DNA of 64,000 bases from Stereocaulon alpinum (taxonomy: Eukaryota > Ascomycota > Lecanoromycetes > Lecanorales > Stereocaulaceae). The stretch spans positions 62,001 to 126,000 of the forward strand of contig JAEUBA010000001.1 in NCBI GenBank assembly GCA_018257865.1, written 5' to 3'. Shown piece by piece: positions 53,176 to 64,000 of the stretch. Every line of letters begins with the position of its first letter. Within the stretch, counting starts at the first letter, position 1. Position numbers and translations under genes: made by a program. The notes under the pieces are model-generated. The model made no database searches and was not told the origin of the DNA. It was given only the letters and a program-made list of their open reading frames with translations.

Positions 53176-55562
53176 ATGTCTAGATCAGAGTCCATCTCCA
53201 CCCAAGCCAGTTCTTCAGCCTCGACTAGACCTCAGCGTCTTAGAACAAGGACTCCGAAAGCTGCTATGGCCGACTTGACTACTAACAAGCCTCTTGCTAC
53301 CGAGTCTGGTTCCAAAAAGCGGTCGTCTTCGGAGATCAGCCACACTGGAGCAGCCTTATCATCAACTTCGATCAAGCAGACCAATAAGAAGCGTAAATTA
53401 TCACCACAGCGAATGGGAGCTAGTCCATCTACCACAAGCCCTAATGACACACTTGATGGGAGTGCAGCCACTTCTTCTAGCCCGAGTGTGCGACCTTCCC
53501 CAGATCTTACGAACGGAATACTTCGAGGAGGTGCAGCCACTTCCTCTAGCCCAAGCTTACAACAATCACTAGAACCTTCCGTGAATGTTCCGCAACTTAC
53601 ACTACAACCATCATCGAGTCTCCGAAAGATGGCTGAGAAGCCCAAACCAGGACCTCGTATCAAGTCATACGACGCAGCTCTGGACAAAGCAATAGAGCGA
53701 GCCGACACGGCGGAGAGACGAGCCACCGAGGCTGAACGCCGCCTTCAAGAACTAGAACAGGACACTTTTGCCCGCAATTACGAAAACTTCGAGGGGCCAC
53801 CAACGCATAAATACCACACTACTTTCGAAAAGAAAGACCAGCTGATACGAGACTTGCAGGCTCGCTTAGAGCAGCACGAAGTGACCATAGCCAAGAAGAA
53901 AGGCGAGGTCTCTGCTCACATCGCTTACAAAAAAGAACTCAAGGCTTCCCTTGCTGAGAAAGATAAAGACATCAAGGTTCTAAAGACCCGACAAGACACA
54001 TTGACGATGGCTGTTATCGGAAGAGATGCAGATATTGCCGAGAAAGACAAGAAGATCGCAGCACTGCAACAGCAGCTCGATGATCAAAACACGACAACGC
54101 CTGAGGAGACCGATGACTCCAAGACATTAAAGATTACGCACGAAAAATGCAACGACGCAGCAAGAGAAAAGGACGCAGAAATCCAGTCCTTGAAAGCTAT
54201 GCACGAAGGATGTGACGAGGCCATCGAGAGCTTGAATGAAGAGATCAAATCGTTGGCAGCTCAAGCCAAGATTGACAAAAGATCTCTAGCACACAAGGTA
54301 CTCCTTTGCATAGCACTGCCTGCCTAGTTGACACTATTGCTGAACACTAATTACACCCCCACGGACTCTGCACATCCCCAATTGTGAATATACCAAGCAC
54401 GTGAACCACCATGCAACCTATGTTCCATCCCAAAGTGCAATGCTGACCGTGAACTGCTTGATAGGATGAATTGATGAACATCCGTAGCGAGAAACATGAA
54501 CGGGAGCGAAACGAATGGATGCAATCCTGCCAGAACCATGTCCGAATCATTACCAATTCTCAAAGAGTAGGCGAAGACCTCGATGCCGAAGTGAAAAAGC
54601 TACGTCGGACCCTTGAATGCAAGAACAGAGAGCTTGCAGTTGCCATGAAACAGCCCGAAAAAGAAGCAGCGAGTCCCCCAAACGAGCTGCAAGACTCGCA
54701 GATACAACCCTCAGAGCCAAACCTAGCGCAAAACCTCGTCGACTTGCAGAATGGAGAACGCAAGAACATCGCTACGGCGCTGGTCGGGTTGTTCGTGAAA
54801 CATGCGAAGCAGGCTCAAAACCAGGGGACTATGAGTCTATTACCCGGCCAAACCACGGATGCGATCGCTCTGAGGCTTGGCCTTCAAGTGGAGCACGACA
54901 TGTATCGCGACTTCTGGGGCGAAGCTGAGTGGCCCAGTCAGGCGTACCATGATAATTTCTTGGCCGTTCACTACTATTTGGAAGGGAATAGTGAATTACT
55001 TGATAGATTACTCAACGGATCTTTGCTGCCTGAGGCTCTGTCCTCGATGTCGGAGGATGAGATGAGCGGTGCGGTTAAGGTGATGGAGATTGTTGGGGAT
55101 CAGCGTGCGGTCACCCGGACGGATGAATCGAGTGCTGAGCACGTGGAACAAGTGCAAGACGATAGAAGACTTGAAGACTTATCTCCCACACAAGAAGGCA
55201 CACGAGTCGAATTCGACCACAACAAGGACAATGCCGAGCACCAGTCAGCGCCCTACAGCGTCTTGAGCAAAGGACATGGAGGCAGGGCTGGCGAGCAGAA
55301 TGAGGAGGAATACCAGGCTAAGAGTACAGGCATTGGCGAGGACGAAGATGGAGGCATTGGTGGTATACCATCATCCCGTGGACCGTCCAATGACAATCAT
55401 GACAACCAATCAAAGCCGACTCGGACCTTCGGCTCTATAGGCCAGAACCGCAGCGGTAAGGAAGTCGGTAGCTTCATGGGCGACACAGATGACCGCAATG
55501 GAATGGCTGAATCTCAGCCTGATGTGAGCACCACTGCTGATGTCTTCGATTCACTTTTCTAA
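53176..55562 (+). CDS. Coiled-coil protein of unknown function
   Basis: Exons 53176..54297 and 54465..55562, joined across a 167-bp intron, give 739 aa from the first good ATG (MSRSESISTQASSS). The frame is open further upstream to 53080, so a longer N-terminus cannot be excluded. Residues 1-190 are Ser/Thr-rich and basic, with a likely nuclear signal (NKKRKLSP). From ~195 to ~480 there is a long coiled coil, for example RADTAERRATEAERRLQELE and KDKDIKVLKTRQ. A more globular section follows (GLQVEHDMYRDFWGEAEWPS), then an acidic, Asn/Gly-rich tail ending DVFDSLF. The intron is three times longer than its neighbours' and the acceptor is inferred from frame only. I recognise no family. Confidence 0.7.
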
Positions 55563-55853
55563 GCGGTAGCATGCCAATGTCGGAGGCTGGAATTGAAGAC
55601 CAAACTGCTGTTTAGGCATTGATTAGGGATCCATGGACCTAATCGCTCCAGTAGGAGGTAGAGCTTCTGAAACCAGTACGTTTTGAGGAAGCCTGCAACA
55701 TTGGTTGGAGATAGACATTAGCAGGAGGACGAGCCATGCACGCTTTTACATAGGATAGCTCTGTCTGAGCGGCTTGAAGTGGCTGGCTTTATTGGGTATC
55801 TCAAATGCTTTTCATAGTACGCAAATAGCATTGCCAGTCTATAACTCGCTTCT

Positions 55854-57119
55854 CTATGCAAGTCCCTTGAGAACAGCTGCTTCCGCATTCAGTATCGACG
55901 ATCCTGCAGCGCCGATGATAGCTAGACGATATTGTCAATCAAAAAGATCCATGCGCTTTTGTGGAGAGAGAGACTCACTGTTATGACTTAGCGCCACGAA
56001 CTGCAAATCAAATACCCCACTCGGATCCTCCCTCACCCTCCCTACACTAACTGAATACCCCCTATCAGCATCCCTATCCAATCTCGGCTGCGGCCGATCA
56101 GGTTGTTCCATGATAGTGATAGCTCTTTCAGGCGCAGACGGGCACCCTAGTTTCTGCGCCTCAGAAACGTAGTCTCTCATAGCCTGCTTTACCTGCTCGG
56201 CACTCGGAGGCGGCCTCTTCGCAAACCGTAATGATACGAAGGCCATGTGGCCATCTGTGACGTCGACTCTTGTACAAGTAGCCGAGACTTTGAGATCCGT
56301 GCGATTTATGAAAGCCGTGTTTTCTCTATTCACGCCTCCAAGAATCTTCCGCGCTTCAGGCTCCATTTTGTCTTCTTCTCCACTTATGTAGGGAACGACG
56401 TTATCTTTGATATCCATAGCGCTGACGCCAGGGTATCCTGCCCCTGAAAGCGCTTGAGATGTGACGACGCTGACGGTGTCTATTGGTCCGAAGGCAGCTT
56501 CGATGGCAGCGAAGGGGATAACGAGGCCGATGACTGCGCAGTTGGAGTTGCAGACTAGGAAGCCTTTGTCGAGGTTGTAGTGTTTCTGTTGATGCGGTAT
56601 GACGTTGAAATGCGAAAGGTTCACTGTAGGTACGACGAGGGGAACGAGGGGGTCTTGACGGTAGTTCTTTGCGTTGGAGAAGACTCTGAGGTTTGCTTTT
56701 AGGAAGGCCATTTCGATTTCGGTAGCGACGCTCGAGTCGAGGCCTGAGAAGATGAAGTCGCAGTCTTTGAATTGTTCTGGCTCGCAGGGTTTGATCTCCA
56801 GATCCCCTAGGGACTTGGACATGGGCATTGTTTGCTTCCATTGCACGACTTCGGAGTATTTCTTGCCTGTCGAGCGGGAGGAGGCGCCGATTGTGTGAAG
56901 TGTGAAGTGGGGGTGGAGGGCGAGCAGGAGGATGAATCTCTGGCCGACCTATATGCGTGTTAGAGGGTTCAATGGTTGGGCACTTTAGTTGGGGAGGTCT
57001 CACAGAGCCTGTGCAGCCAAGGACTCCTTGGGTTTTGTCAGCAAAGCTGGTGCGGTATGTTACTGGGGAAGCTTACCACACTTCTTCTTGGGAAAGCCTA
57101 GGATATTTGCTGTTTCCAT
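55854..57119 (-). CDS. HOM2: Aspartate-semialdehyde dehydrogenase
   Basis: Four exons: complement(57077..57119), (57004..57026), (55979..56948), (55854..55921), giving 367 aa. Exon 2 is only 23 nt but encodes the middle of the nucleotide-binding loop (GVLGCTGS|VGQRF), so it must be included. Later blocks are FSGLDSSVATEIEMAF, the active-site cysteine in VCNSNCAVIGL, SQALSGAGYPGVSAMDI, and the C-terminus FVALSHN|TIIGAAGSSIL in the last exon. The enzyme reduces aspartyl phosphate to aspartate semialdehyde, the branch point for threonine, methionine and isoleucine, and acts in the cytosol. It is absent from animals. All introns are GT-AG, 50-57 bp. Confidence 0.95.
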
Positions 57120-58436
57120 TGTGTAGTTGTAGCTTCAGGACTGCTCACGCGAAAAAGTAGAGCAGTGTGAGTCTTTCCACTTGACAAGAAGAAACTGACC
57201 CTGCCTTATCGATAAGCAGGTACCGCGGAAGGAGGCCCGCTGTGAACTAGCCAATCATAGCCCAGAACTCTTGAACCTCAGTGATGCTGTTGGTGTGCAA
57301 TTGATACAGCAGCCAATCAATTGACCCTTTGAGGTCGCCTTGGAAGTGTATCCTGGAGTGGCTGATTTTATAGCATTAGTAGTGTGAAAGATTGACAAGG
57401 CATTGATGAGCCATCTACCCTTCAGAGGATATCCAGTATAATACACAGTACATGATCTGGCACAGTTGGTGGCTAATGCTAAATGTCCCGCAATGCAAAT
57501 GTATGAACGCTTTCTGAAAATGTGGTAGCAGAACGAGGTGGGGTCTTGATCGCTAATCAGGAAAAGTGAAGGGAATTCTCAAAGCAGTCAAAGGATTCAA
57601 TTGCAGTCATGGAGACTTTGCAATGAAATATTCGTCCCAGCATGTCATGGATTTGTGGGAGTATGTATTATGGCAGTCGTGAGAATCGCGGTACCCCTTC
57701 GTCTCCGAAGTACATTCATCCGCCTTCCAGGTTAGGTTCTACGCAACAACTTCACAGTCCAACGAAACCGGACAATGAGATGAATGGTAAACGTCAGCAC
57801 TGAAGAAGGTCTTGACAGCAGCGGAATTTATAACAGATTAGCCATAGGGAACTGTAGATGCTTGGATAGACTGTAGCCTTCGACTCGATGCCCTGCGATT
57901 GCATTAGATTGTTACACGTGGTAGATAGGCCTGGAGACTCGCCAGTCCGGTCGCTATGTAGCAAAAGCTTGATACCAAAGCTGTACATAACGAATTTGTG
58001 TTACTCAAAGGTTTGGTGGGAGTGTGAAGCAATTGGGCGTTTAGCGCGGAAACAGCAGATTGATCGATAAACAAACCCGTGCAGATTTTCCAATTCCTTT
58101 CCACTATCGAGGTCCAACTTTCATCTCAACCACAACAGCTTGCGTTACAAACGTACAACGCTGGCATCAACCTGATAGAGACAGAAGATAACTTAATGTA
58201 AGTCCTTATCAACCACCGTGTCCTACGATCGATGCAACGTCTTCCGACCTCACTTACTTACCTCATATGCCACCTCGCTTTTACTTGCTGACCATCAATT
58301 GTAGTCAGCTACATCAAAGCAGCGACTAAGAACGAAAAGTGAGCATCTACTCAGCCGACAATGTCCTTGACACAAACTTTTGCATCATAAAAGGATTGCG
58401 GTCGCTGACATCAGCTTCAGGGAGAACGCATTCAAG
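57120..58436. other. Intergenic stretch upstream of HOM2 and the zinc-knuckle gene
   Basis: Divergent promoters and leaders; no coding frame with content. The segment 58200-58430 is C/T-rich with GT-AG pairs and is probably the spliced 5' UTR of the zinc-knuckle gene. Confidence 0.55.
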
Positions 58437-60544
58437 ATGGCTTGGAATGATACTGGTTAGTGAAAGACATCCCTCCGTTCCCCATAATTCCTCATCAAGA
58501 GGGGTTCCTGCTTCAGTCATCACTGCACACAATACACCCATCGAACTCATGGCAGTCTGCTAAATCTGGTCTCTCACCTTAGCCGACAGTGGCTGGAACG
58601 GTGGCGGAGAGACCACCGACACTTGGAATGACGGCGGAGACACTGGTGCTACTGCCAACGGTGATGCTGGAGGTGACTTCGGTGGTGGTGCCACTGCAGG
58701 AGGAGCTGGTGGTGACTTCACATGTCGCAAGTGAGCATCTTCCCACCTTAGCACTACCTTCACCCTCAGCTAATGACTATGTTAGATGTGGCGAGGCTGG
58801 CCACAAGGCCCGCGAGTGTCCCACTGACCCTCAAGGCCCCAACAAATGCTTCAACTGTGGCGAAGAAGGGCACATCTAAGCTCTCTCCACTACGCTGATA
58901 CGTGCTGACCCAGTGGCAGCCACAATAAGGCAGATTGCCCCAACCCTCGTGTTTTCACTGGAACCTGTCGTATCTGTGACAAGCAGGGCCATCCTGCTGC
59001 TGAATGCCCTGAGAAGCCTCCTGTGAAATGCTTCAATTGCAAGGAAGAAGGTTGGTCAAACCTTCTACTCAACAGCGATCCGGCACAGACATTTTAGCTA
59101 ACACTGGCAACAGGCCATGAAGCTTCGGAGTGTAAAGAGAAGCGAGTGTTTGACAAGTCTGGCATTCCAGATATGAGCCCTGATGATGCCTGGGACGCCC
59201 TTCAGAAGGCAGATCAGGATCGTGACCTTGATGACTTCCGTGTCGTATGTAGAACCTGGCCTTTACCTCCCGTCTTTCGAAGTTGACATCCGCATCTAGG
59301 CCTTTAAGGTCTACAGCAAGGCCGTCCCTGACGTCACCTATGAAGACCTTGAGCGTGCGTTCCGCGGGAACAAATTTAACGTCTACCTTATTGCAATTGT
59401 ACGTCGAGAAGCCCCATGAGGCTGATACTATATTGGCTGATAGATGCTTGCCTAGGAGAAAGAGCTTCCTAAAACACACACCTACGTTAACCTGCAAGGA
59501 GACTTGGACAAGACTTACCAAGTCGGCTTCTACTTCAGCGACAAACCGAAACGGGAGACACAGAAGGCCGGCTGGCCGAAGAACGCCAACGAAAATCTTG
59601 AGCGTCTGAAGAACGGTGGTATGCCCATGGACCGTGGCATCCCGAAATGCTCCCGTTGCGATGGTAAACATCTCAACTTCCAGTTACACGTTCATTGAGG
59701 GCTTAAGTGCTAACAATGTTAATCAGAGCTTGGGCATCTTGCCCGCGGTTGCCCCGAAGAAGCTACAGAGAACCCTGAGAAAGTCGAAGTCAAGTGCGTC
59801 AACTGCGAAGGAATTGGACATCGTGCTCGTGATTGTCCTGTTGCTAGGACAGACAAGTTCGCTTGCCGCAACTGCAAGCAAGTACCAACTAAATCTCTTT
59901 GGTGGGTCAGATCCTCTAACAGTATGTAGGCAATCTGGGCATACTGCTGCCGAATGCACTGAGCCCCGTTCTGCTGAGGGTGTCGAATGTCGCAAGTGTA
60001 ACGAGGGTATGTTCGCATTCATCCTCCCTAGACGGCCAGTATACTAACAAACACCTAGTGGGTCATTTCTCAAAGGACTGCCCGACCGGAGGTGGGAATG
60101 CTTGTCGCAATTGTGGAGAACAGGGCCACATCAGCAAAGAGTGCGACAAGCCCCGCAACCCAGCAACTGTCACCTGTCGTAATTGCGAGGAGATGGGTCA
60201 TTTCAGCAAGGAATGCCCAAAGCCAAGAGATTATAGCAAGGTCAAGTGTTCGAACTGCGGCGAGAGTATGTGGCCTGAGCTCTTCTTCTACCTCTTCTAC
60301 CTCACAGGCTAACAGTATGACAGTGGGCCACACCAAGGTGAGATGCAAGAATGCGGCCGCTGAAGGTGACGGTGGGTTCGGCAATGGTGGGGCAGAAGAC
60401 TCTGGTCCATTCAACGCTCCGGCTGGAGGGGATTTGTTTGGTGCTCCTGCGGCAGAAGGTGGGGATAGCTGGGGAAGTGCTGCACCCGGAGGCGATGCTT
60501 GGGCCGCGGCACCGGCTGCCCCTGTCGCAGCTGGAGGATGGTAG
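58437..60544 (+). CDS. Eleven-CCHC zinc-knuckle protein (CnjB-like)
   Basis: Eleven exons (58437..58455, 58583..58730, 58786..58869, 58920..59050, 59114..59244, 59300..59398, 59456..59663, 59727..59877, 59930..60006, 60059..60265, 60324..60544) give 491 aa. After a Gly/Asp/Trp-rich head come four knuckles (such as CRKCGEAGHKAREC), a helical middle domain of ~140 aa containing NKFNVYLIAIEKELPKTH, then seven more knuckles and a Gly/Ala-rich tail. Most introns cut inside a knuckle. Two are not GT-AG: 59878-59929 begins GCAAGT, and 58870-58919 has no GT at all but fits GC-AG (or AT-AC one codon over). Related fungal proteins are called zinc-knuckle transcription factor or CnjB; single-stranded nucleic-acid binding is the likely activity. 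Confidence 0.88.
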
Positions 60545-61521
60545 ACAAGACCGATCAACTCGACAATCAATTTGCAGGTGCTTGGGGATAGAGCGATGGA
60601 TTTGAGGTGGTGACCGAAAGACTCCTCAGCCAATATGCGGGGGTCGATTAGCAATGCTTGTAGGATGGAAACAGTTAGATCTCAAAAATGTTCCACACAA
60701 GCTATCAATCCCTTCAACACGACAGGAAGGCGTCCTCCTCCCATCCTTGACACCAGTGATTTATGCTCCTGCTCTCAACATATTCCTTATGCGAGCCCAT
60801 CAGAGCTTGGCTTCCACCATTATACTGGCTAGAGACACGCAACGTCCCCTTGAGTGTTGAGACCGCAGGCAATGCTTGGTAAGGTAAAGATCTCAAGTCT
60901 GCCCAGCCAACAGGTCGGCGTCAGTGCGTCACATCGTTCGCGCGGGTGTCATCATCTTCGTCCTGTAAAATATTTGAGGCAAGCACGACTCATGCAGGCC
61001 CTAGCCATTCCGGTTTCCGAATCGCTTTTCTGCGCCGCAACTGGCGGTTCCCCACCTTCTCCACGTCTTCATATCCCGCTTGCCGATCTGGACTCGAAAT
61101 GCAGAGAGGTTTTGGTTTGGCGTGATCTTTGATTACGTAGAATGCGGAGATGCATGGGACAAGCAAAGTGGCTTCAGCTATACACGTTAAGCCGGACGAC
61201 AGTCTCACCCTTGGTTTCGCCTAAACATAACTGTTTAGAGTTCTTCAACGCTCAAGATAACGCTGCCAGTATGCAGATCTCCTGCATGCAGCTTCTAGTC
61301 AAGACGACTAGAAGCCGTTTGTCCGTTGTGATAACTTCTGATTGGGAACCTGCTGGGCCAATTACGTAGGGGTGCTTCTACTATCTGCATGCAATGTCTT
61401 GAGCCATTTAATCTCTTACTGGTTTTCACTGAAGATATGCTATCTCGTCTGTAATGATACATTAGATGTTGTGTTCGTTGCAATATACGTTGCAACCGCA
61501 CAGAGAGGACGAATTGGCAAG
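60545..61521. other. Intergenic stretch
   Basis: No gene supported. Frames at 60854-61132 and 61142-61369 lack motifs. It holds the promoter of the sugar transporter. The open frame from 61342 upstream of the transporter ATG is not conserved-looking. Confidence 0.5.
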
Positions 61522-63720
61522 ATGTTTGGCAACTCGCGCTACTTTGGCCTTACGGGCACCAGGCTCAACGTTGTTATCGGGGTATTGGCTGGGGTAGACT
61601 TCTGGCAGGTTCCTGGTATATACTTCTCTAGAATCAGAAAGCTAATGGTCTTCAGGCTCTTTGGCTATGATCAGGGAGTTATGGGAGGACTGTTGGACCT
61701 ACGTTCATTTGTAGAGAGGCCCCTTGCGAATTCAATTGGTACAATCATTAACTAGATTCAAGACCAAGATATTCCCTCAAATCGATGTTACCGCTGCTAC
61801 TGTGGCCGCCCAGGGGCTCAATGCCTCGCAAAAGACTCATAGATCAACCATTCAAGGTCGTGTCCGCTGCGGTCAACATTGCAAATTGCAGGATGCTGAC
61901 ATGGTATTAGGTATCGCCGTTGCTTCCTACAATGTTGGATGCTTCTTCGGAGCTATCTCTTGTATCTTCATCGGGAACCCCCTCGGTCGCCGAAAGACCA
62001 TCTTCCTTGGCTCTTCCATCATGGTGGTGGGCGCAGCTTTACAGGCCTCGTCATACTCCCTGGGTCAATTCATTTCTGGTAGATTAATCACAGGGTATGA
62101 GCGCTACCTCTTGGAATTTTGGACAGTGCTGATAGGAGATGCTAGGTTTGGTAATGGCTTGAATACATCGACTGTTCCTACGTGGCAATCCGAATGCAGC
62201 AGATCCCATAGGCGTGGACAGCTGGTCATGATTGAGGTATGTTACCTCTGAGGCATCTCTTGGACCTTATAACACAAGGCTGAATTATCAGGGTGCCATG
62301 ATCACTGGTGGAGTTTGCTTTAGCTATTGGCTAGACTTCGGCTTCTCCTTCTTAGATCCAGAAACTATCGCCTGGAGATTTCCCCTTGGATTCCAGATGT
62401 TCTTCGCGCTGATCATCCTACTCTTCATCCTTGAGCTCCCAGAATCGCCAAGATGGTTGATACTGAAAGGACAAGAGGACGAGGCGCTATCAGTGCTAAG
62501 CGCTCTGAGTAACCTTCCAAGCGACGATGTTAGTACAATGAGGGTTTTCGCCCAAATACGACCTGCTGATCGCACTGTAGCCCTATGTGTACGGAGAATT
62601 TACTGCTATCAAAGACACAGTGTTGGAAATGTCCAAAGGCAGTTTCCGAGACCTTTTCACAATGGGCGAGGACCGTCATCTTCACCGTACATTACTCGCG
62701 TACATGAATCAGGTCTTCCAGCAGATCTCTGGTATCAACCTCATCACCTACTACGCTGCAACTATCTACCAGAACCAAATCGGTCTAGACGGCTTGACAT
62801 CTCGCGCCCTTGCAGCAGCCAATGGTACTGGTATGCTTTGACCCACTTCATACTTGGCCCGGTGGTCTTGGTCGTTGACTCATAATCATCATAGAGTATT
62901 TCTTGGCATCTTGGATTGCTGTGTTCACCATTGAGAAGTTTGGCAGACGCTCACTGTGAGTGACGGTGCAATCATCACCTTGAACCCTTGCTGAGCTGTG
63001 CAGGATGTTATTTGGATCAGCTGGAATGGTCATTTCGATGGTCATACTTGCTGTTATGGTCTGTAGAAGTCAGAGATCCGTGAGTGAGGGTATAACTAAC
63101 GCGGATCCTAGGATTACCTTGGTGGCAAAGGACCAGGGATCGTAGCTGCACTATTCCTCTTCGTCTTCAACACGTTCTTTGCAGTTGGTTGGCTGGGGAT
63201 GACGTGGCTCTACCCTGCGGAAATCGTTCCTTTGCGTATCAGGGCTCCTGCAAACGCTTTATCGACTTCTGCGAACTGGGTAAGATCCTCTACACATGGA
63301 AACGTCGATGCTAATGATTGTAGGCCTTCAACTTCATGGTCGTCATGATAACACCTATATCTTTCGCTTCAATTCAATACAAGACCTACATAATTTTCGC
63401 AGTCATGTAAGTCATTCTCTACCGAAATCTCTCAACATTCCAGAACATGACTGATATTACATCCCAGCAATGCCGCCATCATCCCAGCCGTCTACTTCTT
63501 CTACCCAGAAACGGCATACCGCTCTCTCGAGGAAATGGACAGCATTTTCCACAAGACTAACAGTTATTTCTCGGTTGTCAAAATTGCGCGAGATGAGCCG
63601 AGGAGGTACGGTAAGAAAGGCGAGTTGCTAATCAATTACGAGGAGACCGAGGAGCATCAGAGGCGAGCGAGTGCGTGGAGCGGTACAGGTGAGAAACCTA
63701 CAGCTGCAGCAATCGAGTAG
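61522..63720 (+). CDS. MFS sugar transporter (hexose-type)
   Basis: Twelve exons (61522..61604, 61656..61710, 61769..61856, 61911..62094, 62146..62236, 62292..62528, 62581..62830, 62895..62955, 63004..63058, 63112..63279, 63324..63406, 63468..63720) give 535 aa. Sugar-porter signatures: FGYDQGVMGGLLDL in helix 1, G-N-P-L-G-R-R-K-T in the 2-3 loop, PESPRWLILKGQEDEALSVL before the central loop, QQISGINLITYYAATIYQN in helix 7, FGRRSL, and PAEIVPLRIRAPANALSTSANW in helix 10. The polar tail is DEPRRYGKKGELL and on. Every junction fits phase, but the first intron (61605-61655) must use a GC donor (TG|GCAGGT); a one-base deletion there is the alternative explanation. Probably a plasma-membrane proton symporter for a hexose or related sugar. 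Confidence 0.9.
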
Positions 63721-64000
63721 GAGGTACAGTGAGTTGCGAAAAGAGCGGGCGCTACAGCTCTGACGTTGAGATCTCCTTTGTCCTAAACAAGATTTGTACC
63801 CATATGTTGGTCCATAGCTCTTTCTATCCTAGTGTTGAAGCGGCAGATGGAGTACTCCTGACATTCGTAATCTCCTGCGCAACGAAGCTGAAGCGATCAT
63901 CAAGGTTACCATGGTGCTAAATGACATCAACGACTGCTTGCTCGAGTACACAGGATGCATGTAGAAGGGTGAGACTGGTGCGACAGCTAGGATGGTGGCA
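63721..64000. other. 3' flank of the sugar transporter
   Basis: A 63-aa plus-strand frame (63729-63920) has no motif. Nothing else seen to the end of the window. Confidence 0.5.

Noticed and set aside
1..64000. CRISPR arrays, rRNA operons, bacterial-type operons or phage genes
   Set aside because: No regularly spaced identical repeats with unique spacers, no rRNA sequence, and all gene structure is eukaryotic with spliceosomal introns.

Overview
The window is a stretch of nuclear chromosome from a filamentous ascomycete (Pezizomycotina). Most genes carry several 45-80 bp GT-AG introns, and the gene content is typical of that group: wetA, a CnjB-like zinc-knuckle protein, SOM1, AIM24, a p24-family Erv25, a PTH11/SAT4-type rhodopsin-domain fragment and large MFS transporters. 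I cannot name the genus. All exon boundaries below were worked out by hand from splice signals, reading-frame phase and remembered family patterns; no alignment was run.

Layout. 1-2700: the 3' end of a rhodopsin-like membrane protein (probably broken), a diverged ~65-bp tandem repeat and otherwise gene-free sequence. 2738-6984 (-): a 1398-aa low-complexity protein with five copies of an L-A-D-F-[IL]-R motif. 8429-9367 (-): a C2H2 zinc-finger protein with an OTU/papain-like C-terminal domain. 9808-11953 (-): a PAF-acetylhydrolase pseudogene. 12.3-13.2 kb: a TIR element (12304-12709). 13520-15333 (-): a DHA2-type drug transporter. 15.3-18.2 kb: gene-poor, with a 179-bp fold-back element (17266-17444) and one copy of a dispersed repeat. 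18245-21767 (+): a GPI-anchored yapsin-like aspartic protease and a ferritin-like Rds1-type protein. 21965-27906 (-): wetA, SDHAF2, a BTB/POZ pseudogene and ERV25. 28-31.3 kb: repeat-rich, with the second dispersed-repeat copy, two tandem arrays and one possible small membrane-protein gene. 31643-35863 (-): an eight-exon aldehyde dehydrogenase and an intact BTB/POZ gene.

36.4-46.1 kb is a dense housekeeping block: XRCC2-like recombinase, SOM1, TAF8, eIF2-beta (divergent from TAF8), a small C2H2 protein, ADE2 and AIM24. 46993-48680 (-) is a monocarboxylate-type MFS transporter with a 13-nt microexon. 50-64 kb holds an SH3 protein (Lsb1/Pin3-like), a short-chain dehydrogenase, a coiled-coil protein, HOM2 (aspartate-semialdehyde dehydrogenase), an 11-knuckle CCHC protein and a 12-exon sugar transporter.

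How the genes fit together. The housekeeping genes serve unrelated basic functions (purine and aspartate-family amino-acid synthesis, TFIID, translation initiation, recombination, mitochondrial assembly, ER-Golgi traffic) and do not form one pathway. The accessory parts (0-18 kb and 25-35 kb) hold the pseudogenes, repeats and transporters. No PKS, NRPS or terpene backbone gene is present, so there is no evidence for a secondary-metabolite cluster. The most unusual signals are the zinc-finger/protease-like fusion, the repeated LADFLR motif protein with a possible histone-fold element, and a concentration of GC-AG or non-canonical introns.
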